This document shows positions 34,112 to 42,141 of a stretch of 64,000 nucleotides of DNA, one piece after another. The position numbers and the translations under genes are program-made. The notes below the pieces were generated by a model. That model had not been told where the DNA came from. It searched no databases and saw only the letters and a program-made list of their open reading frames with translations. The stretch is from positions 3,731 through 67,730 of the forward strand of contig CAZETS010000025.1 of NCBI GenBank assembly GCA_964515335.1, written 5' to 3'. Position 1 is the first letter of the stretch. Every line of letters starts with the position of its first letter. This stretch comes from TMED88 sp964515335. GTDB lineage: Bacteria; Myxococcota_A; UBA9160; UBA4427.

Positions 34112-36091
34112 ATGGCGAGCCCCGAAGGACGAGACCGTCCCTGGCTGATCCGCACCTATTCGGGCCACTCGTCGGCCCGAGCCAGCAACGAGCTCTACCG
34201 CGCCAACCTCGCGCGCGGCCAGACGGGTCTCTCGGTGGCCTTCGACCTGCCCACCCAGACCGGGTACGACTCCGACCATCCGCTCGCCCGCGGCGAGGTC
34301 GGCAAGGTCGGCGTCCCGATCGGCCACATCGCCGACATGGTGGCGCTGTTCGACCAGATCCCCCTCGACCGCATGAACACGTCGATGACGATCAACGCCA
34401 CGGCGCCGTGGCTGCTCGCCCTCTACGTGGCCACCGCCGAGCGCCAGGGCGTGTCGCCCGACCGGCTCCAGGGCACCACGCAGAACGACATCGTCAAGGA
34501 GTACCTCTCCCGCGGCACCTACGTGTTCCCGCCCGAGGCCTCGATGCGGCTCACCAGCGACGTCATCGCGTACACGGTGGACGCAATCCCGAAGTGGAAT
34601 CCGATCAACATCTGCTCCTACCACCTGCAGGAGGCCGGCGCCGCGCCCGTGCAGGAGATCGCCTTCGCGATGGCGAACGCGGTGGCCGTGCTCGACGCCG
34701 TGCGTGCCCGAGACGACGTACCCGACGACGCCATCGGCCGCGTCTTCGGTCGCATCTCGTTCTTCCTGAACGCCGGCATCCGCTTCGTCGAAGAGGTGTG
34801 CAAGTGCCGCGCGATGACCGAGCTCTGGGAGGAGATCGGCCGCGAGCGCTACGGGATCACCGACGCCAAGCCGCTGCGGCTGCGCTACGGCGTGCAGGTC
34901 AACAGCCTGGGCCTCACCGAGAGCCAGCCCGAGAACAACATCGTGCGCATCGCCCTCGAGGCCCTCGGCGTGACGCTCTCGAAGAAGGCCCGCACCCGCT
35001 CGCTCCAGCTGCCCGCCTGGAACGAGGCCCTCGGCCTGCCACGCCCCTGGGATCAGCAGCTCTCGCTGCGCACCCAGCAGATTCTCGCCTACGAGACCGA
35101 CCTGCTCGAGTACGAGGACATCTTCGACGGTTCGAAGGTCGTCGAGGGCCGCACCGCCGAGCTGAAGGAGGAGGCCAGCACCGAGCTGCAGAAGGTGCTC
35201 GAAATGGGCGGCGCCGTGGCGGCGGTCGAGAACGCCTACATGAAGCAGGCGCTCGTCGAGTCGCACACGCGCCGCATCCGCGCGATCGAGACGGGCGAGA
35301 TCACCGTGGTGGGCGTCAACGATTTCGTCGAGTCGGTCGAATCCCCGCTCGTCGGCGACGCCGAGTCGGCGATCGTGAAGGTCGACGCCGAAGCCGAGCG
35401 CGAGCAGATCGAGCGGCTGCGCGCCTTCCGCAGCGAGCGCAACGACGCCGACGTCGAGACCGCCCTGCAGGGCCTGCGCGACGCGGCGGCGGGCGCCGAG
35501 AGCATCGTGCCCGCCTCGATCCGCGCGGCCCACGCCGGCGTGACGACCGGCGAGTGGGCGGACACGCTGCGCGCCCGCTTCGGCGAGTACCGCGCCCCGA
35601 CCGGCGTCGGCGCCACCCGCGTCTCGGCGGCGAGCGAGAGCATCGACGCGGTGCGGGCGCGGGTCGACGCGGTGAGTGAGCGGCTCGGCCGGCGCCTCAA
35701 GATCCTCGTCGGCAAGCCCGGCCTCGACGGCCACAGCAACGGCGCGGAGCAGATCGCCGTGAAGGCGCGTGACGTCGGCATGGAGGTGGTCTACGACGGC
35801 ATCCGCCTCACCCCCGACGAGATCGTGCAGTCGGCGCGCGACGAGGGCGTGCACGTGATCGGCCTGTCGATCCTGTCCGGCTCCCACGGCGTGCTGGTCG
35901 TCGACGTGCTGGAGGGGCTGCGCAAGGAGGGACTGGCCGACGTGCCGGTGGTGGTCGGTGGCATCATTCCCGAGGACGACGCCGAGCGTCTCGAGGCCGC
36001 GGGCGTGAAGCGCGTCTACACGCCGAAGGACTTCGACCTCACGCGCATCATGGCCGAGATTGCCGACGTCGTGGAAGAGGTCCACCCCTGA
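34112..36091 (+). CDS. meaA: Ethylmalonyl-CoA mutase (MeaA-type, B12-dependent)
   Basis: 659 residues. Adenosylcobalamin-dependent carbon-skeleton mutase converting ethylmalonyl-CoA to methylsuccinyl-CoA. The single-chain layout has a TIM-barrel substrate domain (to about 500) and a B12-binding domain (from 529) with DGHSNG as the DxHxxG cobalt-ligand motif near residue 540, LSILSGSH and VVVGGIIP. The N-terminus DRPWLIRTYSGHSSARASNE and TGYDSDHPLARGEVGKVGV are those of MeaA/Ecm, distinct from the methylmalonyl-CoA mutase N-terminus. MeaB follows immediately, read from a CTG that overlaps the stop. GGAG lies 7 bases before the ATG. Confidence 0.94.
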   Translation: MASPEGRDRPWLIRTYSGHSSARASNELYRANLARGQTGLSVAFDLPTQTGYDSDHPLARGEVGKVGVPIGHIADMVALFDQIPLDRMNTSMTINATAPWLLALYVATAERQGVSPDRLQGTTQNDIVKEYLSRGTYVFPPEASMRLTSDVIAYTVDAIPKWNPINICSYHLQEAGAAPVQEIAFAMANAVAVLDAVRARDDVPDDAIGRVFGRISFFLNAGIRFVEEVCKCRAMTELWEEIGRERYGITDAKPLRLRYGVQVNSLGLTESQPENNIVRIALEALGVTLSKKARTRSLQLPAWNEALGLPRPWDQQLSLRTQQILAYETDLLEYEDIFDGSKVVEGRTAELKEEASTELQKVLEMGGAVAAVENAYMKQALVESHTRRIRAIETGEITVVGVNDFVESVESPLVGDAESAIVKVDAEAEREQIERLRAFRSERNDADVETALQGLRDAAAGAESIVPASIRAAHAGVTTGEWADTLRARFGEYRAPTGVGATRVSAASESIDAVRARVDAVSERLGRRLKILVGKPGLDGHSNGAEQIAVKARDVGMEVVYDGIRLTPDEIVQSARDEGVHVIGLSILSGSHGVLVVDVLEGLRKEGLADVPVVVGGIIPEDDAERLEAAGVKRVYTPKDFDLTRIMAEIADVVEEVHP

Positions 36092-37104
36092 GCAGCAGCG
36101 ACCCGGCCAGCGCGACCGCCGATGCCGAGCTGTCGCTTCTACACGACGGACTCGCCGCGGGCGATCGGGCCGCGGTCTCGGCGGCGCTGAATCTCGTCGA
36201 CGACCGCCGAGCCGACCGCCGCGAACTCGCCCTGGCGCTGCTCGACAGGCTCGCCGCGCTGCCCCGAAGCGACAGCGCCCGGCGCATCGGCATCACCGGC
36301 GCACCGGGCGCCGGCAAGTCGACGCTGCTCAACGCGCTGGTCGACGCGCTGCGCGATCGCGGAGAGAAGATCGGCATCATCGCCGTCGACCCCTCGAGCC
36401 AGCGCTCGGGCGGTGCGCTGCTCGGCGACCGCATGCGGCTCGGCGCGAGCGCCCGCGAGCAGGGCGTATTCCTGCGCTCGATGGCGGCCCGTGATCGCCT
36501 CGGAGGCCTGGCGGACGCCACCTGGGCGGGCACGGCGGTGATGGCCGCCGCATTCGACTGGGTGTTCGTCGAGACCGTCGGGGTCGGGCAGTCCGAGGGC
36601 GAGGTCGCGCAGCTCGTCGACACGCTCGTCTTCGTCGCCCAGCCCGGCGCCGGCGACATGCTGCAGTTCATGAAGGCCGGCATCCTCGAGCTGCCAGACG
36701 TGTTCGTGGTCAACAAGGCGGATGCGGGCCCCCAGGCCTCGCGCACCCGCGGCGAGCTGATCGCCGGACTCGACCTCGGCGAGGGCGCCGGGAGCGGCGA
36801 CTGGGTGGCCCCGGTGCTGCTCGCCTCGGCCCGCGACCGCACGGGCATCGACGAGCTGCTCGACCGCATCGTGGCCCATCACGAGGCGATCGCGGCCAGT
36901 GGCGAGCTGCGGCGCCGGCGGACCCGCGGCGCACTCGACTTTGCGCTCGAGTCACTGGCGCGCCGCTACGGCGAGTACGGTCTCGAGCGGATCGGCGGGG
37001 TCGCCGCGGTGGAGGCCCGCCTCGGCGACGACGCCACCCCGTCGCCCTTCCGGGTGGTGCTCGAGATCGGCCGCGACATCGAGGCGGCGCTGGCCGCGAG
37101 CTGA
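36088..37104 (+). CDS. meaB: MeaB/ArgK G-protein chaperone of B12 mutase, CTG start
   Basis: 338 residues. GTPase that loads and protects adenosylcobalamin in the mutase encoded just upstream. P-loop GAPGAGKST, switch region IIAVDPSSQRSGGALLGDR, and VETVGVGQSE are visible, as are NKAD and the C-terminal dimerisation helices. The normal MeaB N-terminus (LLHDGLAAGDRAAVSAALNLV) requires a start near 36090. The frame contains no ATG, GTG or TTG before the internal ATG at 36433, which lies after the P-loop. CTG at 36088, overlapping the meaA stop as CTGA, is the only sensible start and implies coupled translation. Confidence 0.92.
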   Translation: MSSSDPASATADAELSLLHDGLAAGDRAAVSAALNLVDDRRADRRELALALLDRLAALPRSDSARRIGITGAPGAGKSTLLNALVDALRDRGEKIGIIAVDPSSQRSGGALLGDRMRLGASAREQGVFLRSMAARDRLGGLADATWAGTAVMAAAFDWVFVETVGVGQSEGEVAQLVDTLVFVAQPGAGDMLQFMKAGILELPDVFVVNKADAGPQASRTRGELIAGLDLGEGAGSGDWVAPVLLASARDRTGIDELLDRIVAHHEAIAASGELRRRRTRGALDFALESLARRYGEYGLERIGGVAAVEARLGDDATPSPFRVVLEIGRDIEAALAAS

Positions 37105-37183
37105 CCGCGCCGCCGGGAGGCGCCGCGCGAGGCACCACCGCGACACCGGAGGGGCGCACCCCGCAGCGGCGACCGGCCGGGCG

Positions 37184-37738
37184 TCAGCTGTCGCGACGCG
37201 TCCACTCCACGTCGCCGGCGCCCGCGCGGGCGTTCTCGGACCTCGCCAGCACGAAGAGCAGGTCGGACAGGCGGTTCAGGTAGCGCAGGCTCGCGTCCGC
37301 GAGCGGCTCTTCGTGATCGAGGGCCACCACCCGCCGCTCGGCGCGACGGCAGATCGTGCGCCCCGCATGCAGCGCGGCCGCGGCGCGGCATCCCCCCGGC
37401 AGCACGAAGGCGCGCAGCGGTGGCAGACCCGCGTCGGCTTCGTCGATCGCCGCCTCGAGGGCCGTCACGTCGGCGTCGTGGGCGCCTGCGCGCGAGAGCG
37501 CCGACTGCACGGGGTCGGCCGGCACGGCGAGCCCCGCACCGATCTCGAAGAGCGTGCGCTGCACGGCCTCGAGCACCGGATGCCAGCGTGCATCGCATTC
37601 GACGATCGCCACGCCCACGAAGGCATTAAGCTCGTCGACGGAACCGTAGGCCTCGACGCGAAGCGCGTCCTTCGACACGCGGACGCCACCGGCCAGGTCG
37701 GTCTCACCGCTGTCGCCGCGCTTCGTGTAGACCTTCAC
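37184..37738 (-). CDS. PduO-type cob(I)alamin adenosyltransferase
   Basis: 184 residues, starting at GTG 37738. Transfers the adenosyl group of ATP to cob(I)alamin, making the coenzyme used by MeaA. Signatures include KVYTKRGDSGETDL (ATP-binding N-terminus), VEAYGSVDELNAFVGVA and RRAERRVVAL with the catalytic arginine region, then LNRLSDLLFVLAR. It faces meaA-meaB convergently with an 80-base gap, so it is a neighbour and not part of the operon, but the functional link to the mutase is plain. No ribosome binding site is seen, and a GTG eight codons upstream is possible. Confidence 0.93.
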   Translation of the reverse strand: MKVYTKRGDSGETDLAGGVRVSKDALRVEAYGSVDELNAFVGVAIVECDARWHPVLEAVQRTLFEIGAGLAVPADPVQSALSRAGAHDADVTALEAAIDEADAGLPPLRAFVLPGGCRAAAALHAGRTICRRAERRVVALDHEEPLADASLRYLNRLSDLLFVLARSENARAGAGDVEWTRRDS

Positions 37739-37827
37739 GGCGGCGCAGTGTATCGCAGTCACCGGGCCGGCCCGGCCGCGACGCAGCCCCCGGCCCCGTG
37801 CACGCACCCGCTGCCGAGCGCTGGCGC

Positions 37828-38361
37828 TCAGCGCTCGCCGGCCGCGAGTTCTTCGTCGACGAGCCGCTCGAGATCGGCGTCGTCGGGGTGCGCCGACTCC
37901 GGACCGGAAGCCAGCGCATCGGCCCGCCGCGGAGCCGCGGCCGCGGCACCGTCGCTCCGGGTCGCCACCATCCGTCGCAGCACGACGACGACGAGCAGCC
38001 CCCCGATTCCGAGCGCCGCCGCGGGCAGCATCCACGCCGCGAGCCCCCAGCCACGCGCCACCGGCGCGGAGCGGATCTCCGCGCCGAATCGCTCCTCGAG
38101 GGCCGCGATCACCTCCTCGCGCGTCGCGCCGGCCGCCTCCTGGAGCAGGATCCACTGGCGCAGCTCGGCGGCCTGCTCGCTCGGGCAGGCGGAGAGCGTA
38201 CGCCCCGGGCAGTACGGGCTCATCAGCTCGTGAGCGAGCGCGTAGCCCCACTGCGGACCGACCGACTCGTCGGCCGCGGGCACATCGCCGTAGGCGGCGC
38301 CCGAGAGCAGCAGCAGCAGCGCCGCCGCGGCGGCCAGCGACAGTACGCGCGCCCGCGTCAT
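37828..38361 (-). CDS. CcmH-like cytochrome c maturation protein with CX7C
   Basis: 177 residues. A signal peptide (VLSLAAAAALLLLLSGAAYG) and a C-terminal transmembrane helix (AAWMLPAAALGIGGLLVVVVL) frame a periplasmic three-helix domain of the CcmH/CycL/NrfF type. The family's heme-apocytochrome redox motif LRCxxCQ is replaced by MSPYCPGRTLSACPS, two cysteines separated by seven residues. This form occurs in some delta-type bacteria, where the two thiols may still cycle. The C-terminus is acidic and cytoplasmic. Its ATG overlaps the cysE stop (ATGA), a coupling with no obvious biochemical reason. Confidence 0.8.
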   Translation of the reverse strand: MTRARVLSLAAAAALLLLLSGAAYGDVPAADESVGPQWGYALAHELMSPYCPGRTLSACPSEQAAELRQWILLQEAAGATREEVIAALEERFGAEIRSAPVARGWGLAAWMLPAAALGIGGLLVVVVLRRMVATRSDGAAAAAPRRADALASGPESAHPDDADLERLVDEELAAGER

Positions 38362-39362
38362 GCCCCCTCCTCGTCCTCGTCCCAGGGCAGCTGCAGGGGC
38401 AGCTGCTCGCCGACGCGTTCGTGGTGGACGACGTTGCGCGGCGGATCGGCGACGACCCGGGCCCCAGGCGGCACCGACTCGGTGATCCACACGTTCCCGC
38501 CGATCACGCTGCCCGCGCCGATCACCGTGCCGCCGCCCAGGATCTTCGCGCCCGCGTAGATGGTCACGTCGTCCTCCACGGTCGGATGCCGCTTGACGCC
38601 GCGCAGGTGGCTGCTGGCGCGCAGCGACGTCGCGCCGAGGGTCACCCCCTGGTACAGCCTGACGTTCGCACCGATCTCGGTCGTCTCGCCGATCACCACG
38701 CCGGTGCCGTGGTCGATGAAGAAGTGCGGCCCGATCGTCGCCCCCGGATGGATGTCGATGCCGGTGCGGTCGTGCGCGTACTCGCTCATGATGCGCGGCA
38801 CCAGCGGGACGCCGCGCAGGTACAATTCGTGGGCGATGCGGTGGACGGCGAGCGCGCGGATGGCCGGGTAGGAGACGGCGATCTCCTCGTAGCCCGCCGC
38901 CGCCGGGTCGCCCTCGAAGGCCGCCTCGACGTCGTCCGAGATCGCCTTGCGGAGGCGCACGAGGGCGGCGATGAACTCGGACGTCACCGACTCGGGCGAG
39001 TGCGGGGCCGGGACCGCCACCTCGCGCAGCAGCGCGGCGAGATTCTCCGCCACCACGGGGATCTCGGAGCGCAGCTCGGATTCGTCGAACTGGAACCGCA
39101 GCAGCCGCTCGGTGCGGTCCGTCCACTCGACGACGCGCTGGGGATCGACGATGCCGCGGCACACCGCCTGCGCGAGAGGGTCCTCACTGCAGCCCGAGAG
39201 CCCCTCGACGGCGGCGTCGATCACCTCCTGGGCGCACGCCGGGCCTGCGGAGGCGGCTGCGCCGCCCCGGGGCTCTCCCGTATCGGGATCGGGCGAATCC
39301 GGCGTTTCCGCTGCCTCGCCCACTGCGCCGGAAGAGCCCGCGGATCGGGCGTTGGCGGCCAT
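38358..39362 (-). CDS. cysE: Serine O-acetyltransferase (EpsC-type)
   Basis: 334 residues from ATG at 39362, with AAGGAG 7 bases upstream. Makes O-acetylserine from serine and acetyl-CoA for cysteine synthesis. The first 60 residues are acidic, disordered and not conserved. A helical region follows, and then the left-handed beta-helix of hexapeptide repeats. IDIHPGATIGPHFFIDHGTGVVIGETTEIG contains the catalytic histidine-aspartate pair; GVTLGA and the late loop GVKRHPTVEDDVTIYAGAKILGG are typical. The helical domain is longer than in E. coli CysE, as in the EpsC/plant-like group. The stop overlaps the ccmH-like start. Confidence 0.93.
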   Translation of the reverse strand: MAANARSAGSSGAVGEAAETPDSPDPDTGEPRGGAAASAGPACAQEVIDAAVEGLSGCSEDPLAQAVCRGIVDPQRVVEWTDRTERLLRFQFDESELRSEIPVVAENLAALLREVAVPAPHSPESVTSEFIAALVRLRKAISDDVEAAFEGDPAAAGYEEIAVSYPAIRALAVHRIAHELYLRGVPLVPRIMSEYAHDRTGIDIHPGATIGPHFFIDHGTGVVIGETTEIGANVRLYQGVTLGATSLRASSHLRGVKRHPTVEDDVTIYAGAKILGGGTVIGAGSVIGGNVWITESVPPGARVVADPPRNVVHHERVGEQLPLQLPWDEDEEGA

Positions 39363-39500
39363 CCTGACTCCTTCGGGCGCCCCGAAAACCGGAGGCATTC
39401 TAGCCCAGCCGGGCCGGGGCCCGCCGCCGACTCTGCAAATGGGCATGCCACGCAATCCCTCAGGCATTATTCTGCCCGTGCCCCCCGGCTGCGGTGATCG

Positions 39501-40337
39501 ATGACGACGCTCTACAGCCACTCGCGCCTCTCGACCTGGGAGACGTGTCCCAAGAAGTTCCAGCTGCGCTACGTGCTGAAGGTCCCCGAAGACACCGAGG
39601 GCATCGAGGCGTTCGTCGGCAAGCTGGTCCACGAGGTGCTCGAGCGCCTCTACGTATTCGTCGGGCGCGAGCAGGTGCCGTCGCTGCGGCGCGTCGTCGA
39701 CCGCTACCACGCCCTCTTCGACGAGGCTTTCGACGCCGAGCGGGTCGTGATCGTCAAGGAAGGCTTCGACGTCGCCCACTACCGCGGCCTCGGGCAGCGC
39801 TGCCTCGAGAACCACTACCGCGAGCACTACCCCTTCGACGCCGACGAGACCCTCGGACTCGAGGAGCGCATCGTCTTCAGGCTCGACGAGGACGGTCGCT
39901 ACGGAATCCAGGGCTTCGTCGACCGCATCGTGCGCGCCCCGGACGGCGCCACCGAAATCCACGACTACAAGACCGGCGAGTACGTGCCGAGCCAGAAGAA
40001 GCTCGACGCCGACCGACAACTCGCCCTCTACCAGATCGGCATCGCGGGTCAGTACGGCGACCGGCCCGTGCGGCTGGTCTGGCAGTATCTCTCACGGGGC
40101 ATCACGCGCATCTCCACGCGGACTCCGCAAGAACTCTCCGACCTCAAGCAGGAGACCCTCGCGCAGATCGAGACCATCGAGGCGGCCGATCGCTATCCGG
40201 CGAAGAAGAACAACCTCTGCCGCTGGTGCAGCTACAAGTCGCTGTGCCCTGCCTGGGGCGCCGCCGAGGAAGCCGGCGAGCAGGCGGCGGCCGCCGCGCG
40301 AAACGGCACACCACGCAACCAGCTGTCACTGCTCTGA
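39501..40337 (+). CDS. RecB-like PD-(D/E)XK nuclease with iron-sulfur cysteines
   Basis: 278 residues. Single nuclease domain of the RecB/AddB/Cas4 type: GKLVHEVLERLY has the conserved histidine, GFVDRI the metal-binding aspartate, and EIHDYKTG the catalytic D-x-K-type motif. Four cysteines flank it: C16 in WETCPKKF near the N-terminus and three in the C-terminal CRWCSYKSLCPAW, the arrangement of the [4Fe-4S] staple in AddB and Cas4. No helicase gene or CRISPR array is nearby, so a stand-alone DNA-repair exonuclease is likeliest. A QLALYQI helix (QxxxY motif) supports exonuclease type. Confidence 0.9.
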   Translation: MTTLYSHSRLSTWETCPKKFQLRYVLKVPEDTEGIEAFVGKLVHEVLERLYVFVGREQVPSLRRVVDRYHALFDEAFDAERVVIVKEGFDVAHYRGLGQRCLENHYREHYPFDADETLGLEERIVFRLDEDGRYGIQGFVDRIVRAPDGATEIHDYKTGEYVPSQKKLDADRQLALYQIGIAGQYGDRPVRLVWQYLSRGITRISTRTPQELSDLKQETLAQIETIEAADRYPAKKNNLCRWCSYKSLCPAWGAAEEAGEQAAAAARNGTPRNQLSLL

Positions 40338-40375
40338 CCGGCCGCCGCCGCCGCCGCGGCGACGTGGATTGCTGC

Positions 40376-40381
40376 TAACCT
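40376..40381 (+). promoter_or_regulatory. Extended -10 placed for a leaderless gloB transcript
   Basis: TGCTAACCT is an extended -10 (TGn plus TAACCT) ending 7 bases before the gloB ATG, which lacks a ribosome binding site. Confidence 0.45.
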
Positions 40382-40388
40382 CGCCGCC

Positions 40389-41147
40389 ATGCCCCTTCAG
40401 ATCGAGCGCATTCCGACCTTCAGCGACAACTACACGTATCTCGTGATCTGCGAGGAGACCCGCGAGGCCGCCGTCATCGACGCGCCCGAGGCCGAGCCGG
40501 TGATCCGCCGCGTCGAGCAGACCGGTGCGAAGGTCACGAAGATCCTCTCCACCCACCACCATCTCGACCACTCGGCGGCGAACCCCGATCTCGCCGACCG
40601 CTTCGGCGCACCGGTCTACGCCCACGTCTCCGACGCCGAGCGGGTGCCGGGCTTCAGCGAGGGCGTCGACGAAGGCGACACCGTGACGGTCGGCAACGAG
40701 ACCGCCCGTGTGCTGTACATCCCCTCCCACACCATGGGCCACATCGCGTACGTGTTCGACGGCGCCAAGGCCGCATTCACGGGCGACATGCTCTTCGCAG
40801 GCGGCTGCGGACGGCTCTTCGAGGGCGACGCCGCCATGATGTACGAGGCGCTGTGCGAGAAGCTCTCCGCCCTGCCCGACGACGTGCGCGTCTTCTGCGG
40901 CCACGAGTACACGGAGAGCAACCTGCGCTTCGCGGTGACGGTCGAGCCCGGCAACGCGGCGATCAGCGAGAAGCTCGAGCGCGTGCAGAAGATCCGCGCC
41001 CACGCCGCCGCCGACTGGCACGATGCAGGCCCCGACGAGATGACGATCCCGTCGACGATCGGCGAGGAGCGTGCGACGAACCCCTTCATGAGAGCTCCCG
41101 ACGCCGCCGAGCTCGGCCGCATCCGCACCGCGAAGGACAACTTCTGA
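40389..41147 (+). CDS. gloB: Hydroxyacylglutathione hydrolase (glyoxalase II)
   Basis: 252 residues. Hydrolyses S-lactoylglutathione to lactate and glutathione in methylglyoxal detoxification. The metallo-beta-lactamase fold has the two-metal site: STHHHLDHSAAN, SHTMGHIAY, FTGDMLFAGGCGR, and CGHEYTESNLRF. The C-terminal substrate helices include the ATNPFMR motif of GloB. It begins without a Shine-Dalgarno sequence, just after an extended -10 element. The thioesterase gene starts 8 bases after its stop and is probably co-transcribed. Confidence 0.94.
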   Translation: MPLQIERIPTFSDNYTYLVICEETREAAVIDAPEAEPVIRRVEQTGAKVTKILSTHHHLDHSAANPDLADRFGAPVYAHVSDAERVPGFSEGVDEGDTVTVGNETARVLYIPSHTMGHIAYVFDGAKAAFTGDMLFAGGCGRLFEGDAAMMYEALCEKLSALPDDVRVFCGHEYTESNLRFAVTVEPGNAAISEKLERVQKIRAHAAADWHDAGPDEMTIPSTIGEERATNPFMRAPDAAELGRIRTAKDNF

Positions 41148-41155
41148 GCGCAGGT

Positions 41156-41623
41156 GTGCGAGCCTCCGCCCACGCCGCTCCGCCGGGCGCCGCCCTCACG
41201 GTCGCCACTCACCGGGTCGCCTTCTACGAGACCGACGCGATGGGCGTCGTGCACCACGCCAACTACCTGCGCTTCTTCGAGGAAGCGCGCGTGCGCTGGC
41301 TCGAGGAGCACGACCACCCCTACTCCCACTACCTCGAGCGCGGCATCCACTTTGCGGTGACCCGGAGCGAGGTCGATCACCACCTCGGCGCCCGCTTCGA
41401 CGAGCATCTCGAGGTGGCGACCTGGCTCGAGTGGGTGCGCGGCGCGTCCCTCCGCATGGCGTACTCGGTAATCGGAGAGGGGCGCACGATCGCTTCGGGC
41501 GCCACCGAGCACGCCGCGGTCGACGACGACGGACGGGTGCGCCGCATCCCGCGAGAAGACCGGGCGCGGCTGCTCGCCCTGGCCGTCGATCAGCGGCCGA
41601 GCAGGCGGCCGAGCACGAGCTGA
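41156..41623 (+). CDS. Acyl-CoA thioesterase (YbgC/4HBT hotdog)
   Basis: 155 residues. Hotdog-fold thioesterase. VAFYETDAMGVVHHANYLRFFEEARVRWL is the 4-hydroxybenzoyl-CoA thioesterase signature, with the catalytic aspartate in ETDAMGVVHH. The likely reaction is hydrolysis of short or aromatic acyl-CoA; YbgC-type members are part of the Tol-Pal locus, which is not present here. GTG at 41156 is used; CTG at 41144, overlapping the gloB stop as CTGA, is in frame too. The final 34 bases overlap the convergent DUF1232 gene. Confidence 0.88.
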   Translation: MRASAHAAPPGAALTVATHRVAFYETDAMGVVHHANYLRFFEEARVRWLEEHDHPYSHYLERGIHFAVTRSEVDHHLGARFDEHLEVATWLEWVRGASLRMAYSVIGEGRTIASGATEHAAVDDDGRVRRIPREDRARLLALAVDQRPSRRPSTS

Positions 41624-42066
41624 ACGGCGCCGGCGATCTGGTCCTCGGCCCAGGTCGTCACCCGGTGGATCGCCGCCAACGCGTCGCCCTGCCCCGACCA
41701 GTGCAGCCGCACGATGTCGGGGTGCACGCGGTTGAGCATGGCGGACAGGGCGGCCGCGACCACGACGAGGTCGTCGACCAGCCCGATCGGACCGAAGAAG
41801 AGCGCCGGCACCGCATCGACCGGCGAGACCACGTAGGCGAGCCCGGCGACCGCCACCGCCTTCGAGAAGATCGGCACGCGCGGCTCGCGCAGCAGCCGGG
41901 CGAGCAGCACCGTGAGATCGGGCAGCAGGAAGAGCATGTCGAGGACGCCCGACGCCTCCCCGGGCTCGCGCACCGCGACGATGCGGCCGCGGAGCCGATC
42001 CCAGAGCCGCTGCTCGCTGGGGTTGAGCTCGATCGTGATCGGTCGATCGCTCAAGGGCACTCCCAT
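41590..42066 (-). CDS. DUF1232 (YkvA-like) membrane protein
   Basis: 158 residues. The central segment KAVAVAGLAYVVSPVDAVPALFFGPIGLVDDLVVVAAAL contains the DUF1232 core (YxxSPxDxxPd...G.lDD), with two hydrophobic helices. The N-terminal 50 residues and the C-terminal helix are soluble. Function unknown; family members are often found near stress or transport genes. It is read on the same strand as the downstream acyltransferase but 75 bases away from it. ATG at 42066 is the best start, without a clear ribosome binding site. Confidence 0.83.
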   Translation of the reverse strand: MGVPLSDRPITIELNPSEQRLWDRLRGRIVAVREPGEASGVLDMLFLLPDLTVLLARLLREPRVPIFSKAVAVAGLAYVVSPVDAVPALFFGPIGLVDDLVVVAAALSAMLNRVHPDIVRLHWSGQGDALAAIHRVTTWAEDQIAGAVQLVLGRLLGR

Positions 42067-42141
42067 CCGGGCGCGAGACGATTCTGCGGCGGATCCGCCG
42101 GGGACGCCAGCGGGCGGGAGCACCCGGCCGGCTCGTCGCGC

